DNA from: Clarkia xantiana subsp. parviflora | Lineage: Eukaryota > Streptophyta > Magnoliopsida > Myrtales > Onagraceae | Reading direction: 5' to 3' | DNA length: 64,000 nucleotides | NCBI GenBank assembly: GCA_036873135.1 | Contig: JAPTYO010000008.1 | Span: 27,616,761-27,680,760 of the forward strand | Part shown: one piece after another, positions 1 through 11,309 of the stretch | How the letters are laid out: every line of letters starts with the position of its first letter | Position numbering within the stretch: the first letter of the stretch is position 1 | The notes under the pieces: model-generated | Seen by the model: only the letters and a program-made list of their open reading frames with translations | Told to the model about the DNA's origin: nothing | The model's database searches: none | Position numbers and translations under genes: made by a program

Positions 1-153
1 CACATGTAAAAAAATGGACGGAATGCAACGGTCGGACCAAAACTAGAAAAATCTGCAAACATATGGTATCAAAAATAGGCAAAAAAAAAAAAACATCACG
101 GACCAAAACCCAAAAGTGGTCAAACATCATGGACCAAAAGACATGTTAACCCA
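1..153. repeat. Right end of a foldback-type element, cut by the window edge
   Basis: A-rich sequence with repeated 'ggaccaaaa' phrases and a 'gacggaatgcaacgg' block that resembles the inner arm of the complete foldback elements at 18,690, 28,452, 35,913 and 62,655. It ends in ttaaccc, which fits their terminal GGGNNAA motif read from the other side. The left arm lies outside the window, so the target duplication cannot be tested. Confidence 0.35.
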
Positions 154-219
154 AGAAGTAATAATGCTTCCAATCCGCATATAAGACTTAATCCGAACCA
201 CCAATTTTTCGGCCGATTT

Positions 220-672
220 CTAAGAAAATTGGTCATCTGAGGGCCATCGACCCTTAAAACCAAATATCGACGCCTCACTCCTCAACAGCTGATAGAAACG
301 TCTAAAGACCTGAAGAGTATACGTCCAATTGTAGACGTCGCACAAACAGCGGAAACCAACCCAAAAGCGAATAGCATTGACTGTGAGCTGACAAAGATGT
401 ATCCCATAATGCTCACAGAGGTCGTCCAACTCGGTACAGAAAGGAAATCGAAGCCCTGCCTCGATCTGACCCAAATAAACAGGGACCTCTCCATCCCTAG
501 CCCGATATTCTTGTCCGGTGGGACCAGTATATTAAGGGCCTTCAGGATCGCTTAAATTAGCCAAAGTCACAACTTTTACAAAAGCGACGCTGGACAATTT
601 ATTTTCTTTGAGGGGTTCAGGAAAAGAAGGAATGAACCCTTGAAACCTACCTTCTGGGAATTGAGCAGCCAT
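220..672 (-). pseudogene. Antisense extra ORF of a Tat-type retrotransposon, N-terminal remnant
   Basis: On the minus strand an ATG at 672 opens a 22-nt exon (MAAQFPEG) that ends at 651 on a good donor, GTAGG. Further on, 474-220 reads GQIEAGLRFPFC then a W-rich stretch. This matches GQIRAGIRLPFC in the antisense gene of the complete element (47,619-47,830) in spacing and motif order; the domain is the plant 'putative gypsy type transposon' domain (I believe Pfam Transposase_28). A TAA near 533 and the stop at 220 break the frame, and nothing equivalent to the coiled-coil C-terminus is left. It sits between the missing pol and the 3' LTR at 1209, the position expected for the antisense ORF of Tat elements. 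Probably non-functional. Confidence 0.6.
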
Positions 673-870
673 GGGAGTTTGGGAAAGAGATTGAAGGAAA
701 GAGGTTTCTCGATTAGGATCGGAAGGACCAACAGTGGCGACTCCAATTAGAATCCTCTCTTCAGGAGCGCAGGGACGAGGCGAATTAGGGTTGATAAAGA
801 AAGCACTATATTGATTCGCCAGGGTGAATAAAAATGAGAGAAAGAGTAAAAAGTGAAGAGTAAAACAGTG

Positions 871-880
871 ATATTTATAC
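871..880 (-). promoter_or_regulatory. TATA box of the antisense unit in the left Tat remnant
   Basis: Minus-strand GTATAAATAT about 200 nt upstream of the ATG at 672, followed by a CT-rich leader typical of a plant 5' UTR. No ATG lies between it and 672. It mirrors the TATA box at 47,168-47,175 in the complete Tat element. Confidence 0.5.
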
Positions 881-1208
881 TAGAAGCATCCGCCGCTTGG
901 ATAACTTCTCAAAGAAGTCTTCCCGAGGTCAGTCATTCACTGGGTCATCCACTGACAACATGACTGTTGCCTTGCACCTGTCAAGAGTTTATCGAGATGA
1001 CTCTCCAGCTTCTCCAAAACCTCCAACGGTCAGAAAAGCCATCAGCCTAGTACCACGCCTCGACTAAAGATACTCTTTTTAAATATACATATCAAAAGCT
1101 GGTAAACAGAATAAAGACAGAATCTCGCCGAGGTGTATTCGAAAATCATACTCGACTCAAGACCTCCTCTTCATGAATGAAGTTGATGACTTAAGTCTCA
1201 GGGGCAAG

Positions 1209-1936
1209 TGTTGGGTTACGATTAAACACGACATGACTAGAATAAAGTCGAGCACGTTTAAAAGGCGAGATCGATAAGTCGTCGACCAACCTTGTTCAAA
1301 ATAATAAAACAAAGGTAAAAGGTCGACGATCACATTCGAAGAAGTCGACTTACAAAGTACGATTAACAAGATAAAGAAGACTAGGCTGCCTTAAGCCCTT
1401 CCCTATTAAAGAGTAAGTCGAGTCGACAATCGAAATCTCATCAGAAACCTTTCCTCTTAAGGAAAGGGACAGGTGGCGACCTGCTTCAGCCGCCTTAAGA
1501 AGAAAACCTTCCTCCCAAGGAAGAGCATAGGTGGCGACCTGCTTCCACCGCCAAAGGAAGAAACCTTCCCAGCTAAGGAAAGATGAGGTGGCGACCTGCT
1601 TGTCACCTGCTTAAGCCGACTCTGGACAGAAACCCTCCCCAGAGGGTAGCTGCCATATAAAGTAGGTAATATCTCCCTATAAATAGAGGTACATTCTAAA
1701 ACATTAAGTTTTTGCTTAATACTATATATTATTCTCTCCAAATCCATTACTGACTTAAGCTTCGGAGTGGAATCAGGGGCCATCCCCACCCATTTTCAGG
1801 TCCTCGCCCCACACAAAGCCTCAAAAGGAAACTAAGTACCCAATAGGTCAAAAAAGATACCTAAGAGAGCTAGTCTGCGGCAATATCTCGAAGTCTGTTA
1901 CCCGAAGTTCAAGGCCACGTCATTTTGATCCCAACA
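1209..1936 (+). mobile_element. 3' LTR of a Tat-type Ty3 retrotransposon (plus orientation)
   Basis: 728 bp bounded by TGTTGGG and CCCAACA, preceded by a purine-rich tract (aggggcaag) fitting a polypurine tract. A TATA box, CTATAAATAG, lies at 1677-1686. The U3 part holds three copies of a 55-58 bp unit containing 'ggtggcgacctgcttc' (about 1455-1615). The sequence right of the LTR resumes inside a chromovirus polyprotein, so this element inserted into that one. Its 5' part and other LTR are outside the window. Confidence 0.7.
1455..1615 (+). repeat. Three U3 repeats within the LTR
   Basis: About three 55-58 bp units, each with 'aaccttcc', 'aaggaa' and the shared core 'ggtggcgacctgctt', upstream of the LTR TATA box. 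The position fits reiterated U3 promoter elements; a regulatory role is inference. Confidence 0.55.
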
Positions 1937-1950
1937 CTGGTGATCTCTTA

Positions 1951-4900
1951 ATGGTGCGGCGCACATTCCTAAAGCCTCAAGCCCCAGAAGCAGATGCTAC
2001 TTGGCTGCGCACCAACCTGTTCCAGTCAACGTGCACTATCGGCGGAAAGGTGTGTAGCTTCATTATCGACACAGGCAGTTGTGAGAACGTGATTTCGGAT
2101 AGGGTAGTCACGAAGTTGGGTCTTACTGTGGACAATCATCTGAAGCCATATAAGCTTGCTTGGCTCATAAAGGGTATGGATATCACTGTCTCTAAACGTG
2201 CTCTTTTGCAGTTCTCTATTGGTACTACATATAATGATCATATATCTTGTGATGTGGTTCCTATGGATGCTTGTCATTTACTTCTTGATTGTCCCTGGCA
2301 ATATGACCTTGATGTGTAGCACAGCGGTCGTTCCAACACTTATTCCTTCTTATTTCATGGCAAGAAAATAGTGCTGGTTCTGAGCAAGCCTCGCACTACA
2401 CCTAACACAGGCAAACAGAAACAAACTACATTATTATTTCGTGCCCCTTTTCAGGCTGTGATGGAGGACTCAAAAATAGTGTATTTGTTATTTTCTCATG
2501 AAATTGAAGCTAATCATTCTGCAGATGTGCCGATAGCAGTTCAGTCTTTACTGAAGGAATTTGATGACGTATTCTCTGAGTCCCTACCGCCTGAGTTGCC
2601 CCCTCTACGGGATATTCATCACCATATTGATCTACTTCCTGGTGCGGTTCTGCTTAATCGGCCGCATTATCGGATGAGCCCGAAGGAACATGAGGAACTG
2701 CGTAGGCAAGTTGAAGAATTACTCGCTAAGGGTCACATTCGTGAGAGCCTTAGTCCCAACCCTCCTCACCACCAAAAAGGACGGCACCTGGCGCATGTGT
2801 GTCGACAGTCGGGCAATCAATAAAATAACGGTACGCTATCGTTTTCCCATTCCTCGTTTGGATGACTTATTGGATCAACTGGGTGGTGCTTGCGTGTTCA
2901 GCAAACTGGATTTAAAGAGTGGTTACCATCAGATTCGGATCCGAATGGGGGACGAATGGAAGACAGCTTTTAAAACTCGTGAGGGTTTATATGAGTGGCT
3001 TGTGATGCCTTTTGGGCTTTCAAATGCGCCTAGCACCTTCATGCGTGTGATGAATCAAGCCATTCGCCCGTTCATTGGAAAGTTTGTTGTCGTTTATTTC
3101 GATGACATCTTGATCTATAGCAGCAACACGGAGGAACACCTCAACCATTTGAGGGAAGTATTATCGATCATGCGCAAACACAAGTTCTTTGCTGTTGTTG
3201 CTAAATGTGACTTTATGACCTCTTCAACCAAATTTCTGGGATATGTCATCTCTAGTGAAGGACTTCGTGCTGATCCGAGCAAAATTAGTGTTATCGAGCA
3301 GTGGGCACAACACACGTCAATCACTGAGGTGCGTAGCTTTCACGGTTTGGCGTCCTTTTATCAACGCTTTATACCTCATTTCAGCGGCATCATGGCTACT
3401 ATCTCGGACTACATGAAGGGCAAGAAGTTTCATTGGACTCATGAGGCTGACGCGGCATTCCATGAGGTAAAACGAAAATTAACCTCTGCTCCCATACTGG
3501 TGCTCCCGGATTTTACCCAACCATTTGAACTTCACTGTGACGCCTCCAAGACTGGTATTGGTGTTGTCCTTAGCCAAGCTGGACGCCCTATGGCTTATTT
3601 TAGTGAGAAGTTGTCTGGTGCTAAGCTTCGTTTCAGCACTTATGATATGGAGTTTTATGCCGTGGTCCAAGCGGTGAAGCACCGGCGTCACTATCTTTTT
3701 CAGCAGGAGTTTGTTCTTTACACTGACCACGACTCCCTCAAGCACCTCGGCAGTCAAGATAAGGTTTCTCACAGACACGCCTCTTGGCTCTCTTATCTGC
3801 AGCAGTTCACTTTTGTGATTAAACACAAGGCGGGGGTTGATAATCGTGTGGCTGATGCCCTGAGTCGGCGCCATGGTCTTCTTGCTGAAATGCGCCTTCA
3901 GGTACCCTGTTTTGAATCATTCGCTGAATTATATGTTGATGATCCATTATTTTCCGGTGTGCTTGCAAAGATTCAAGCAGGGGAGCATATTGATTTTATT
4001 ATGGAGGATGGGTTTATTTTTCGTGGCACCCAACTATGCATTTCTGATTGCAGCCTCCGGGTAAAGATTATCCAAGAGTTACATTACGAAGGTCACGTGG
4101 GACGTGATCGTGCTCTTCAGCTTGTCTGCCTCTTATTACTGACATTCGATGAGGAAAGAGGCAGCTAAGTTTGTGTCTCGATGTCGTATTTGTCAACTAG
4201 CTAAGGGGGCCTCGACTAATGCTAGACTTTATATGCCGCTGCCCATTCCAAGCAACCACGGTCCGATGTTAGCATGGACTTTGTCCTTGGTCTTCCTCGT
4301 ACTCAACGCGGGAATGACTCTATTTATGTCGTGGTTGATTGTTTTTCGAAGATGGCTCATTTTATTCCGTGTAAGCGCACGGCGGATGCTATAAATGTCG
4401 TTCAGTTGTATTTTCGTGATGTCTATCGTCAGCATGGCCTTCCCCGCATCCATTGTTTCGGATAGAGACACTCGTTTTCTGAGCCACTTTTAGAGGAGCT
4501 TATGGTGCTTGGTCAACACCCAGCTGAACTTCAGTAGTGCTTGTCATCCTCAAACAGATGGGCAAACTGAGGTGGTAAATCGCTCTACCGACAACCTTTT
4601 GCGCAGCTTGGTAGATGACCATTTGAAGTCATGGGATATGAAGTTGTCCCAAGCAGAATTCGCACACAATCACGCTGTCAACCATAGCATGGGCTTCAGT
4701 CCCTTTCATGTGGTGTATGGCCTTTCCCCTAGTGGTCCGCTTGACTTGCTCACTTTACCTAGCAAGGTCCGTGCTCATGATACAGCTGAGGATTTCATAT
4801 CACAGCTTCACCAGGTCCATCAGACGACCCATACCCGACTGACCGCACATACTTCCCAGTACAAAGCACAAGCTGATCTTAAACGACGAGCGGTAGAGTT

Positions 4901-5000
4901 CGAAGTTGGCGATTTTGTGTGGGCTATTCTTACTAAGGATCGTTTTCCTACTCATGGGTATAGTAAGTTGGCGGCGAAGAAGATTGCCCATGTAGTGGAC
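1951..5000 (+). pseudogene. Degenerate chromovirus (Ty3) pol: protease, RT, RNase H, integrase
   Basis: Fragments in order: protease with IIDTGS (about 2070); reverse transcriptase with KLDLKSGYHQIRI (2900) and catalytic YFDDILIYS (3095); RNase H with LHCDAS (3530) and TDHDSLK; chromovirus-like spacer; integrase with HVGRDR, CRICQLAKG zinc finger half, [16 protein letters not shown] catalytic core start and HPQTDGQTEVVNR. The frame is broken by a TAG at 2317 (in-frame sequence resumes directly after it) and by shifts near 2750, 4130, 4270 and 4460. It stops abruptly after KLAAKK near 4985, before the end of integrase. The start is cut by the Tat element at 1209-1936. No gag or LTR of this element is visible. 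Lineage within the chromoviruses is not resolved. Confidence 0.85.
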
Positions 5001-5121
5001 ACGTTGTTGTATATAAGAGGATACTCCTTATATTGACTACGCTTGGTAGCTCATGCCACTGGTTGATTCATAGCTCGTTGTAGGTGTTTGGTGCCTCCCC
5101 CGACTATCTTGGGTAGGGCTG

Positions 5122-5741
5122 GGATGATTTTGCTTGTCTCCCCCTTAGGGGTGCTTGTGATGTTTGTTTCTCCACCATAGTCCTTCCTTTAGCAAGTACT
5201 ATCATCCATGCACGTGTGGTTGCCCCCGTAGTGAGCATTTGATCTTTGTGTACTTTGGGACGTACTCCTGGGTAGGTTGGCGTTGATGGATTAACATAGT
5301 GCGTCGTGGCAAGGTTAATAGTACCTGATGTGTTATTGCTCCTCTTCTCGGGGTGCTTTTTGCTATGTGTTTCTTCCCCTGGTTTGCTATGGTTGACGGT
5401 CTCCTTGTGTTTTATTGCTACTTCCTTGAAGTTTCCTTACTTGCTTGTGAGGTGGGCTGGAGGATGTCTGTTGCTTAATTGGGAGTGTATCCCGCTTTGG
5501 TGGAGAAACAAACATCACAAGGACCCCTAAGGGGGAGACAAGCAAAATCATCCTTTAGCAAGTAGTATCATCCATGCACGTATCTTTGCCCCCGTATAGT
5601 GAGCATTTGATCTTTGTGTACATTGGGACGTACTCCTGGGTAGGTTGGCGTTGATGGATTAACATAGTGCGTCGTGGCAAGGTTAATAGTACCTGATGTG
5701 TTATTGCTCCTCTTCCTGTGGTACTTTTTTGCTATGTGTGG
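5122..5741. repeat. Composite block: 56-bp inverted repeat around two long direct repeats
   Basis: 5122-5177 recurs as its reverse complement at 5498-5553 with about one mismatch. A second unit of about 185 bp occurs directly at 5187-5372 and 5557-5741 (tags 'gggacgtactcctgggtagg' and 'ggcaaggttaatagtacctg'). The second direct copy begins where the inverted arm ends, so the block looks like an inversion-duplication product. No coding sense. Confidence 0.7.
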
Positions 5742-5907
5742 CATTAACATTTACTTGACTCTATGATGGTCGGTTAGGCTATTGAAAGTTGTTTGAAAGC
5801 TTGGTGGAGGCTCTTTCCTTAGTTTGTCTCTTCAACCTCCGATCTTGCGGTTGTTGGACTTTGTAACCTAGATGGATGTCTTTATGATGATTGTATATGA
5901 GTACGGT

Positions 5908-6187
5908 ACCCTCCTTTGAGATATATGGGCATGATAACCATTAGGGGGATGGTACCCTCATTTGACATAGATGGACATGATAGCCATTGTTGATGTATAA
6001 GGGGATTGGTACCCTCATTTGGTATATATGGACATGATAGCCCATGTTGATGTATAGGGGGTGATACCCTCCTTTGATATATATGGGCATGATAGCCATT
6101 TGATGATGTATAGGGGGATGGTATCCTCCTTTTTGATATATGTACGTGATAGCCACCTGTTGAAGTATAGAGGGGTAGTACCCTCCT
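5908..6187. repeat. Tandem repeat, unit about 55-60 bp
   Basis: About five imperfect units start with 'taccctcctttgatatatat' and run through 'gatagccat' to 'tataggggg'. Unit length drifts by a few bases. Noncoding. Confidence 0.75.
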
Positions 6188-6369
6188 TTGATTGAAGAAC
6201 TTACGTTCTATATCTTGTTGGGAGGGTTGCCCTTTGATTGGGGGACTTACTTACCATATCATGTTCGATGAGCTTCCCTTTGATTGGGAGACTTACTTCT
6301 CATGTCTTGTTGGATAAGTTGCCCTTTAATTGTGGGACTTACTTCTCATATCATGTTGGAAGGGTGGCC
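6188..6369. repeat. Tandem repeat, unit about 46 bp
   Basis: Four units that share 'tttgattgggggacttac', 'catatcatgttgg' and a 'gttgccc' end. It directly joins the previous and the next array. Confidence 0.65.
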
Positions 6370-7375
6370 ATGTGGGTCTTATGTCCATTTTTTGTTGTAA
6401 GGGTTGTCCTTATAAATCTTCCTCTTTTCATATGTAAGGGTTGTCACGCGGATCTTTCCCTTATCATATTTCTGAGTTGTCCTTTTGGATCTTCCCCTTT
6501 TCGGTTGGAATGGTGGCCCTGTGGGTATTATGTCCCTTTTCGGTTGTAAGGGTTGTCTTTATAGATCTTCATATTTCCATATGTAAGGGTTGTCATGTAG
6601 ATCTTCCCATTATCATATTTCAGAGTTGTCCTTTTGGATCTTCCCCTTTTCGGTTAAAAGGGTGGCCCTATGGGTCTTATGTCCCTTTTCGGTTGTAAGG
6701 GTTGTCTTTATAGATCTTCCTCTTTCCATATGTAAGGGTTGTCTTGTGGATCTTCCCCTTATCATATTTCAGAGTTGTCTTTTTGGATCTTCCCCTTTTC
6801 GGTTGGAAGGGTGGTCATGTGGGTCTTATGTCCCTTTTCGGTTGTAAGGGTTGTCCTAATAGACCTTCCTATTTTCATATGTAAGGGTTGTCGATCGCCT
6901 TATCATATTTCGGAGTTTTCTTTTTGGATCTTCCCTTTTTCGGTTGGAAGGGTGGCCATGTGGGTCTTATGTCCATTTTCGGTTGTAATGGTTGTTCTTA
7001 TAGATCTTCATTTTTCCATATGTAAGGGTTGTCGATCGCCTTATCATATTTCAGAGTTTTCTTTTTGGATCTTCCCCTTTTCGGTTGGAAGGGTGACCCT
7101 ATGGGTCTTATGTCCATTTTCGGTTGTAAGGGTTGTCTTTATAGATCTTCATCTTTCCATATGTAAGGGTTGTCGATCGTCTTATCATATTTCAGAGTTG
7201 TCTTTTTGGATCTTCCCCTTTTCGGTTGGAAGGGTGGCCCTATGGGTCTTATGTCCCTTTTCGGTTAGAAGGGTTGTCCTAATAGATCTTCCCCTTTCCA
7301 TATGTAAGGGTTGTCCTGTGGATCTTCCTCTTATCGTATTTCAGAGTTGTCATTTTGGATCATCCCCTATTTGTT
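6370..7375. repeat. Tandem array, unit 149 bp then 141 bp
   Basis: The tag 'atgtaagggttgtc' recurs at 6432, 6581, 6730 and 6879 (149-bp steps), then 7020, 7161 and 7302 (141-bp steps). The shorter units share an 8-bp loss next to 'ttgtcgatcg'. Each unit reads through without stops in one frame (a hydrophobic ISELSFWIFPFSV-like peptide). Because 149 is not a multiple of 3 the open frame changes from unit to unit, while the 141-bp units stay in frame. I read this as satellite-like DNA, not a gene. Confidence 0.8.
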
Positions 7376-7384
7376 CATCGTAAG

Positions 7385-8010
7385 TGGTACATGACGTTCG
7401 TCCACTAGTCGATGCCTCGACATAGTGTTGTTGACAAGACGCTACTTGCGTTGTGTTGACACGTTTTGTGACCGCATATCCGATGCCTCGGGATAGCGTT
7501 GTGAACAAAACGCTACTTGTTAGTTTGGCGCGTTTTAACCACTTACCTGATGTCTCGTGGTAGTGTTAAGGCAAGACGTTACTTGCATGATTTGGTACGT
7601 TTTATTCCGCTTACGCCTTGAGATAGCGTTGGGGCGAGACGCAACTCGCGATATGCACTTTACCGTCCACTTGATGACTCAAGGGGGCGTTTGAGGCAAG
7701 ACGTTACTTACTTAATTTGGTACGTTTTATTCCGCTTACCCAATGCCTTGAGGTAGCGTTGTGGCGAGACGCGACTCACAATCCTAATTACTAAAGTTAG
7801 CGCGTTTTTCGTCGCTTGCAGTTTCAAGATGTGACGTTATGGCAAGACGTTACTTGCTTGGTTTGGTACGTTTTATTCCGCTTACCCAATGCCTCGAGAT
7901 AGCGTTTTGGCAATGTGCTACTTGCAAATGCGTTTTTCCGCCGCTTAGAGTTCCAAGATTTGGCATTGGTGCAAGACGCTACTTGCAAATTTTGAATGCG
8001 TTGCAGATGA
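7385..8010. repeat. Tandem array, unit about 68-72 bp, diverged
   Basis: About nine units alternate 'gatgcctcgagatagcgttg' with 'gcaagacgctacttgc' and 'gcgttttattccgctt'. Sequence varies more than in the neighbouring 149-bp array. Confidence 0.7.
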
Positions 8011-10394
8011 CGCCTCCTCTTTTGTGAGTGGTTGTGTCTTTCTTCTTTCGCTTGTGTCCTGAAAATCATTTGATTCATTTAGTGCTATTTTCATTTCTTA
8101 GAGAAATGAAAGTTTAAGTGGAGTTCGTAGATCTCCTTTTAGTAATAATAAATTAGATAATATAAGTGGATATTCTCTTTTCCCTTTGGGTGTAGATCTT
8201 CTTCGAATGTTCTCCACTGAAAGTGTTAGTTGATATCTGCCATTCCGCATCTTCCAGTCGGTATAAGCTGTGGATGTCGCCTTATGAGGGCGGTCACTGT
8301 TACCTCCAACACAGGAGCGAGTCCTTGTAGTGAGTTTATGTTGTATCCGTCCTTTGTGGTTTCCATTGGAAGGAGTCATGCCACATATTCACGTGGCCTT
8401 CTATTTCCGGGTGGACTATCAAGCATTAGATCACATGGTGCCCCCCTAGTTGCTTAGTAGTTGCACCGTTTGTTCTTGTTTAGCTTGTTAAGGCGTATCC
8501 TCCTGTTTCTCAGTTGGGTGCCCCCCTAGTTGCTTAGTAGTTGCACCGTTCGTTTGGTGCCCCCAAGTTGCTCGGTCTCTTTACTCTTTTTTGCTCTTTG
8601 AGCATGCCTTTCTCATATGCATCTTCCAAAATTGGCGAGGGGGTTGGGGGCTTTCAATTTTAATCTTCGTTATTCTTCCATTGACTCTTTGTAGGTGTTG
8701 GTTTGGCGCGGTGTCCCCATCCCCGTGTTGTTCGCACCCTTAGGCGTAGAATGTTGGTTCCCACACACTTTTAAGTGTAATATGCTTGATAAGAGGTGTC
8801 CCTCAAGGGTTGGTTTTACTTTTCATGGGCATGGCCATTAAATGATTGACTGTAGATCTGTGGCCCCCCAGTGATGACTTTTAACAATTTTGGTTCACGA
8901 CGGTGGTGGTTTTGGTTCTGTGTGTCTCATCATTTTGCCGATTGACATTGTTTAGCGTTATATTGCTCTTGAGTAGTTCTTGCTTGCAGTGACACCGCTA
9001 CTTGTTTATTAAGCAGGGAGTGATGATATCCCTAGTATCTTGGTTAATATGACTACTCCTCATGTATAGGAAGTTGGTTTTGCGAATCAACTATCCTTTT
9101 AATATTGAAGTCATTAATGACCCTTGCGATGAGCATAGGTCTGCCCCCTCATTTAGTGCTACCCTTCATTGGATGTAGAAGTGACTTTTTGCTCAAAAAT
9201 GAGTATTGTGCTGGGTAGGAGGAGAGGGAGGTGTTTGCCTTGCAAGCTGGGTTTAAGTGGTATTCCCTGCTTCTGCAGTGTGTTGTCCCGACCCTTGGGC
9301 GGGTGGTCGTCTGGTGGGTGTAACTGTTGTACATAGGTATATTGCAGGATGGGATTCTATATGATGGCATTCCATATGGTTTCCATGGAAAGGCATATCG
9401 TATTAGAACCCCTTGGATGTCATTCTCTTAAAGTAGGCGCGACAGACCCTGCTGGTTGTTATGACCCTCCTTGTAAGGTTATCATTTTGCTCATAGTGGG
9501 GGATGTGTATGCATACACCCTCCCTGCTATCATTGGCGATGCTCTCCCCCCAGTGTATGTGGTTGCTCTTACTAATGCCATATTCTTCTGGGGATGGAGT
9601 TATTGTTCATCTCTCCCTCCTTAGTGTTGCCATATCCTTCACAGAGCGGCTGTTGTTCAATGGTCACTACCACTTGCCTTCTATGGATGTGCTCTGGAAG
9701 AGCTACTCTAGGTGCATTCATGAAGGGATGTGAGGATGGTGCTCATCCTTGTGGAGAGGTTGTTGTTCTGCTCCCTCCTCATCTTTCCCCCTATTGGTAT
9801 ACTCTGGAAGAGCTGCCGGGTTCATTTTTGTTGTAGCCACTTCTTTAGCCTTCTGGCCTGTTCTTGGGTATTTGGTTGTTGCCCCCAACAGGGGCTTGTC
9901 CTTTATTAGGGGTGAGGGAAGTAGTTGTTGATTGAATACCGACCGTGGTGTCTTGGATCTTGATGGAGTGTTATCCAAGGAGTGTTGTTCTCCATTGGAC
10001 GACGGTTGCTTAGGATCCTTTAGTTATTGCCTCTGGATGCTAGGCTCTTGGAGACCCACGGTAGGTACCTTAATAAGCCGTCATCTTATTCTCTTGTATC
10101 CCTTATTTATTGCCATCGAGCACGAGTAGTAGGCTATGTGCTTTTTGCTCGAATCCGCAGACTGAGCCAGTGTTTGAACACGAGTTTCCTTCGCGGGCTT
10201 CTCCTTCCATTCTCTCCTTCTTCATGGGCTTCTCCTTGTAGTATTCCCACTCCGTGGGCTTCTTCTTCTCGTATGCCCGCTTCGTGGGCTTCTTCTTCTT
10301 CTCGTATATCCGTAGATGGGCACTGGGGAAGGGGTTCCCAGTAAGCCCAATGCCTTCTTGCCTCGGACCTCCGCTCTTCATTCTCCTCGACATA
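8011..10394. other. Unclassified repeat-like DNA, no gene recognised
   Basis: A 34-bp unit starting 'ggtgcccccctagttgc' is duplicated at 8437-8470 and 8517-8550, with a partial third copy at 8557. 10,200-10,315 holds a 'cgtgggcttcttcttct' mini-repeat. On the minus strand 10,393-10,103 is open (96 codons, lysine- and EKKKP-rich), lying just downstream of the LTR-like end at 10,395-10,985. It could be the start of a non-autonomous retroelement internal region, but no retroviral domain is visible. Confidence 0.35.
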
Positions 10395-10985
10395 CCTGCA
10401 AAAGGGGCAGTACCGAGACTAAAAGGGGTGGTGCTCGGTGTGCACTCTCCGACGCTTAAATGAGTATATGCTTTAGAGAGAGGGAGTGAGCTTAGAGAGA
10501 GAGTGAGAGATTATCCTTTAATGGTGGGAGGAGAGCTCTTATTTATAGAGTTCCTATTGGACCGCCCCGGTTCCAGTGATTTCCTAGTCCGGTTGTGGCA
10601 TTTTCGTAATATAAGTTGGCCTTGACCGTAAATAAGATGCATTTAACCCCGATTCGACCGTAGATAAATTTATCATAGCTAAGTGTTGGTGTGTAGCCTC
10701 CAAGGGCTAGCACCGGGCAAAATATCGTCCGGGAGTACGGGGTACCCGCCCAGGTACCCCTAAAGTCTTTCTCGAGCTACCCGAGCAAGAGACCTTGCTT
10801 GGGTTGCTCCCGGATGGTCTTTCCACTCGGACTTTCCCGAGTGGTTTTCGCCACTCCGGGTGTTTTTCGGGCCTATGTTCTGGACCTCGCGTGTCCGTGA
10901 TCCAAGTTTCGAATTATGTTCGGTTACGACCCATTTATCGGGTCCAATTAGTGGTAGCTTGAGCATATATCCAACCACTAGGACA
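10395..10985 (-). mobile_element. LTR-like end, minus orientation
   Basis: Read on the minus strand it begins TGTCCTAGTGG, carries CTCTATAAAT (10,541-10,550) as a TATA box, and continues into a CT-repeat leader and the 'gagagtgcacaccgagcacc' block. This layout is common in plant Ty3 LTRs. No partner LTR, primer-binding site or polyprotein was found, so the inner boundary (about 10,395) is uncertain. Confidence 0.4.
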
Positions 10986-11309
10986 AAAGAAAAATTATAA
11001 AATGAATAAGTAATGCAGAGATGAGATCAGAACTAGAATTAGAGATCAGATACTGTGAACCCTCAAATTACACAACCATGGTATATACAACAATGTCATA
11101 ACTCGATATACCTCTACCATCACTACCTAATATCCAATATAGACCCACCACCTTTCGACTACCTGCTGACTAGAACGTAGGAATACAAAGTGACTCGACT
11201 GATTGATTGCATGCGAAGAAATTAAACAGCAGAAACCACGCTACTGCTACTCAATGTGATACAATCATTCCAGGTGCAAGCAAGCAACTATACCTGAATC
11301 CTGATGTGA
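10986..11309 (-). other. Probable DGAT1 3' UTR and downstream spacer
   Basis: Unique-looking sequence directly after the DGAT1 stop codon (11,310-11,312). No other gene or repeat is seen. No clear AATAAA was found on the minus strand, so the cleavage site is not placed. Confidence 0.4.

Noticed and set aside
6238..7383. Several overlapping open frames of 85-214 codons encoding similar hydrophobic peptides
   Set aside because: They are produced by the 149/141-bp tandem array; the open frame changes with each 149-bp unit and there is no start, splice or codon signal of a gene.
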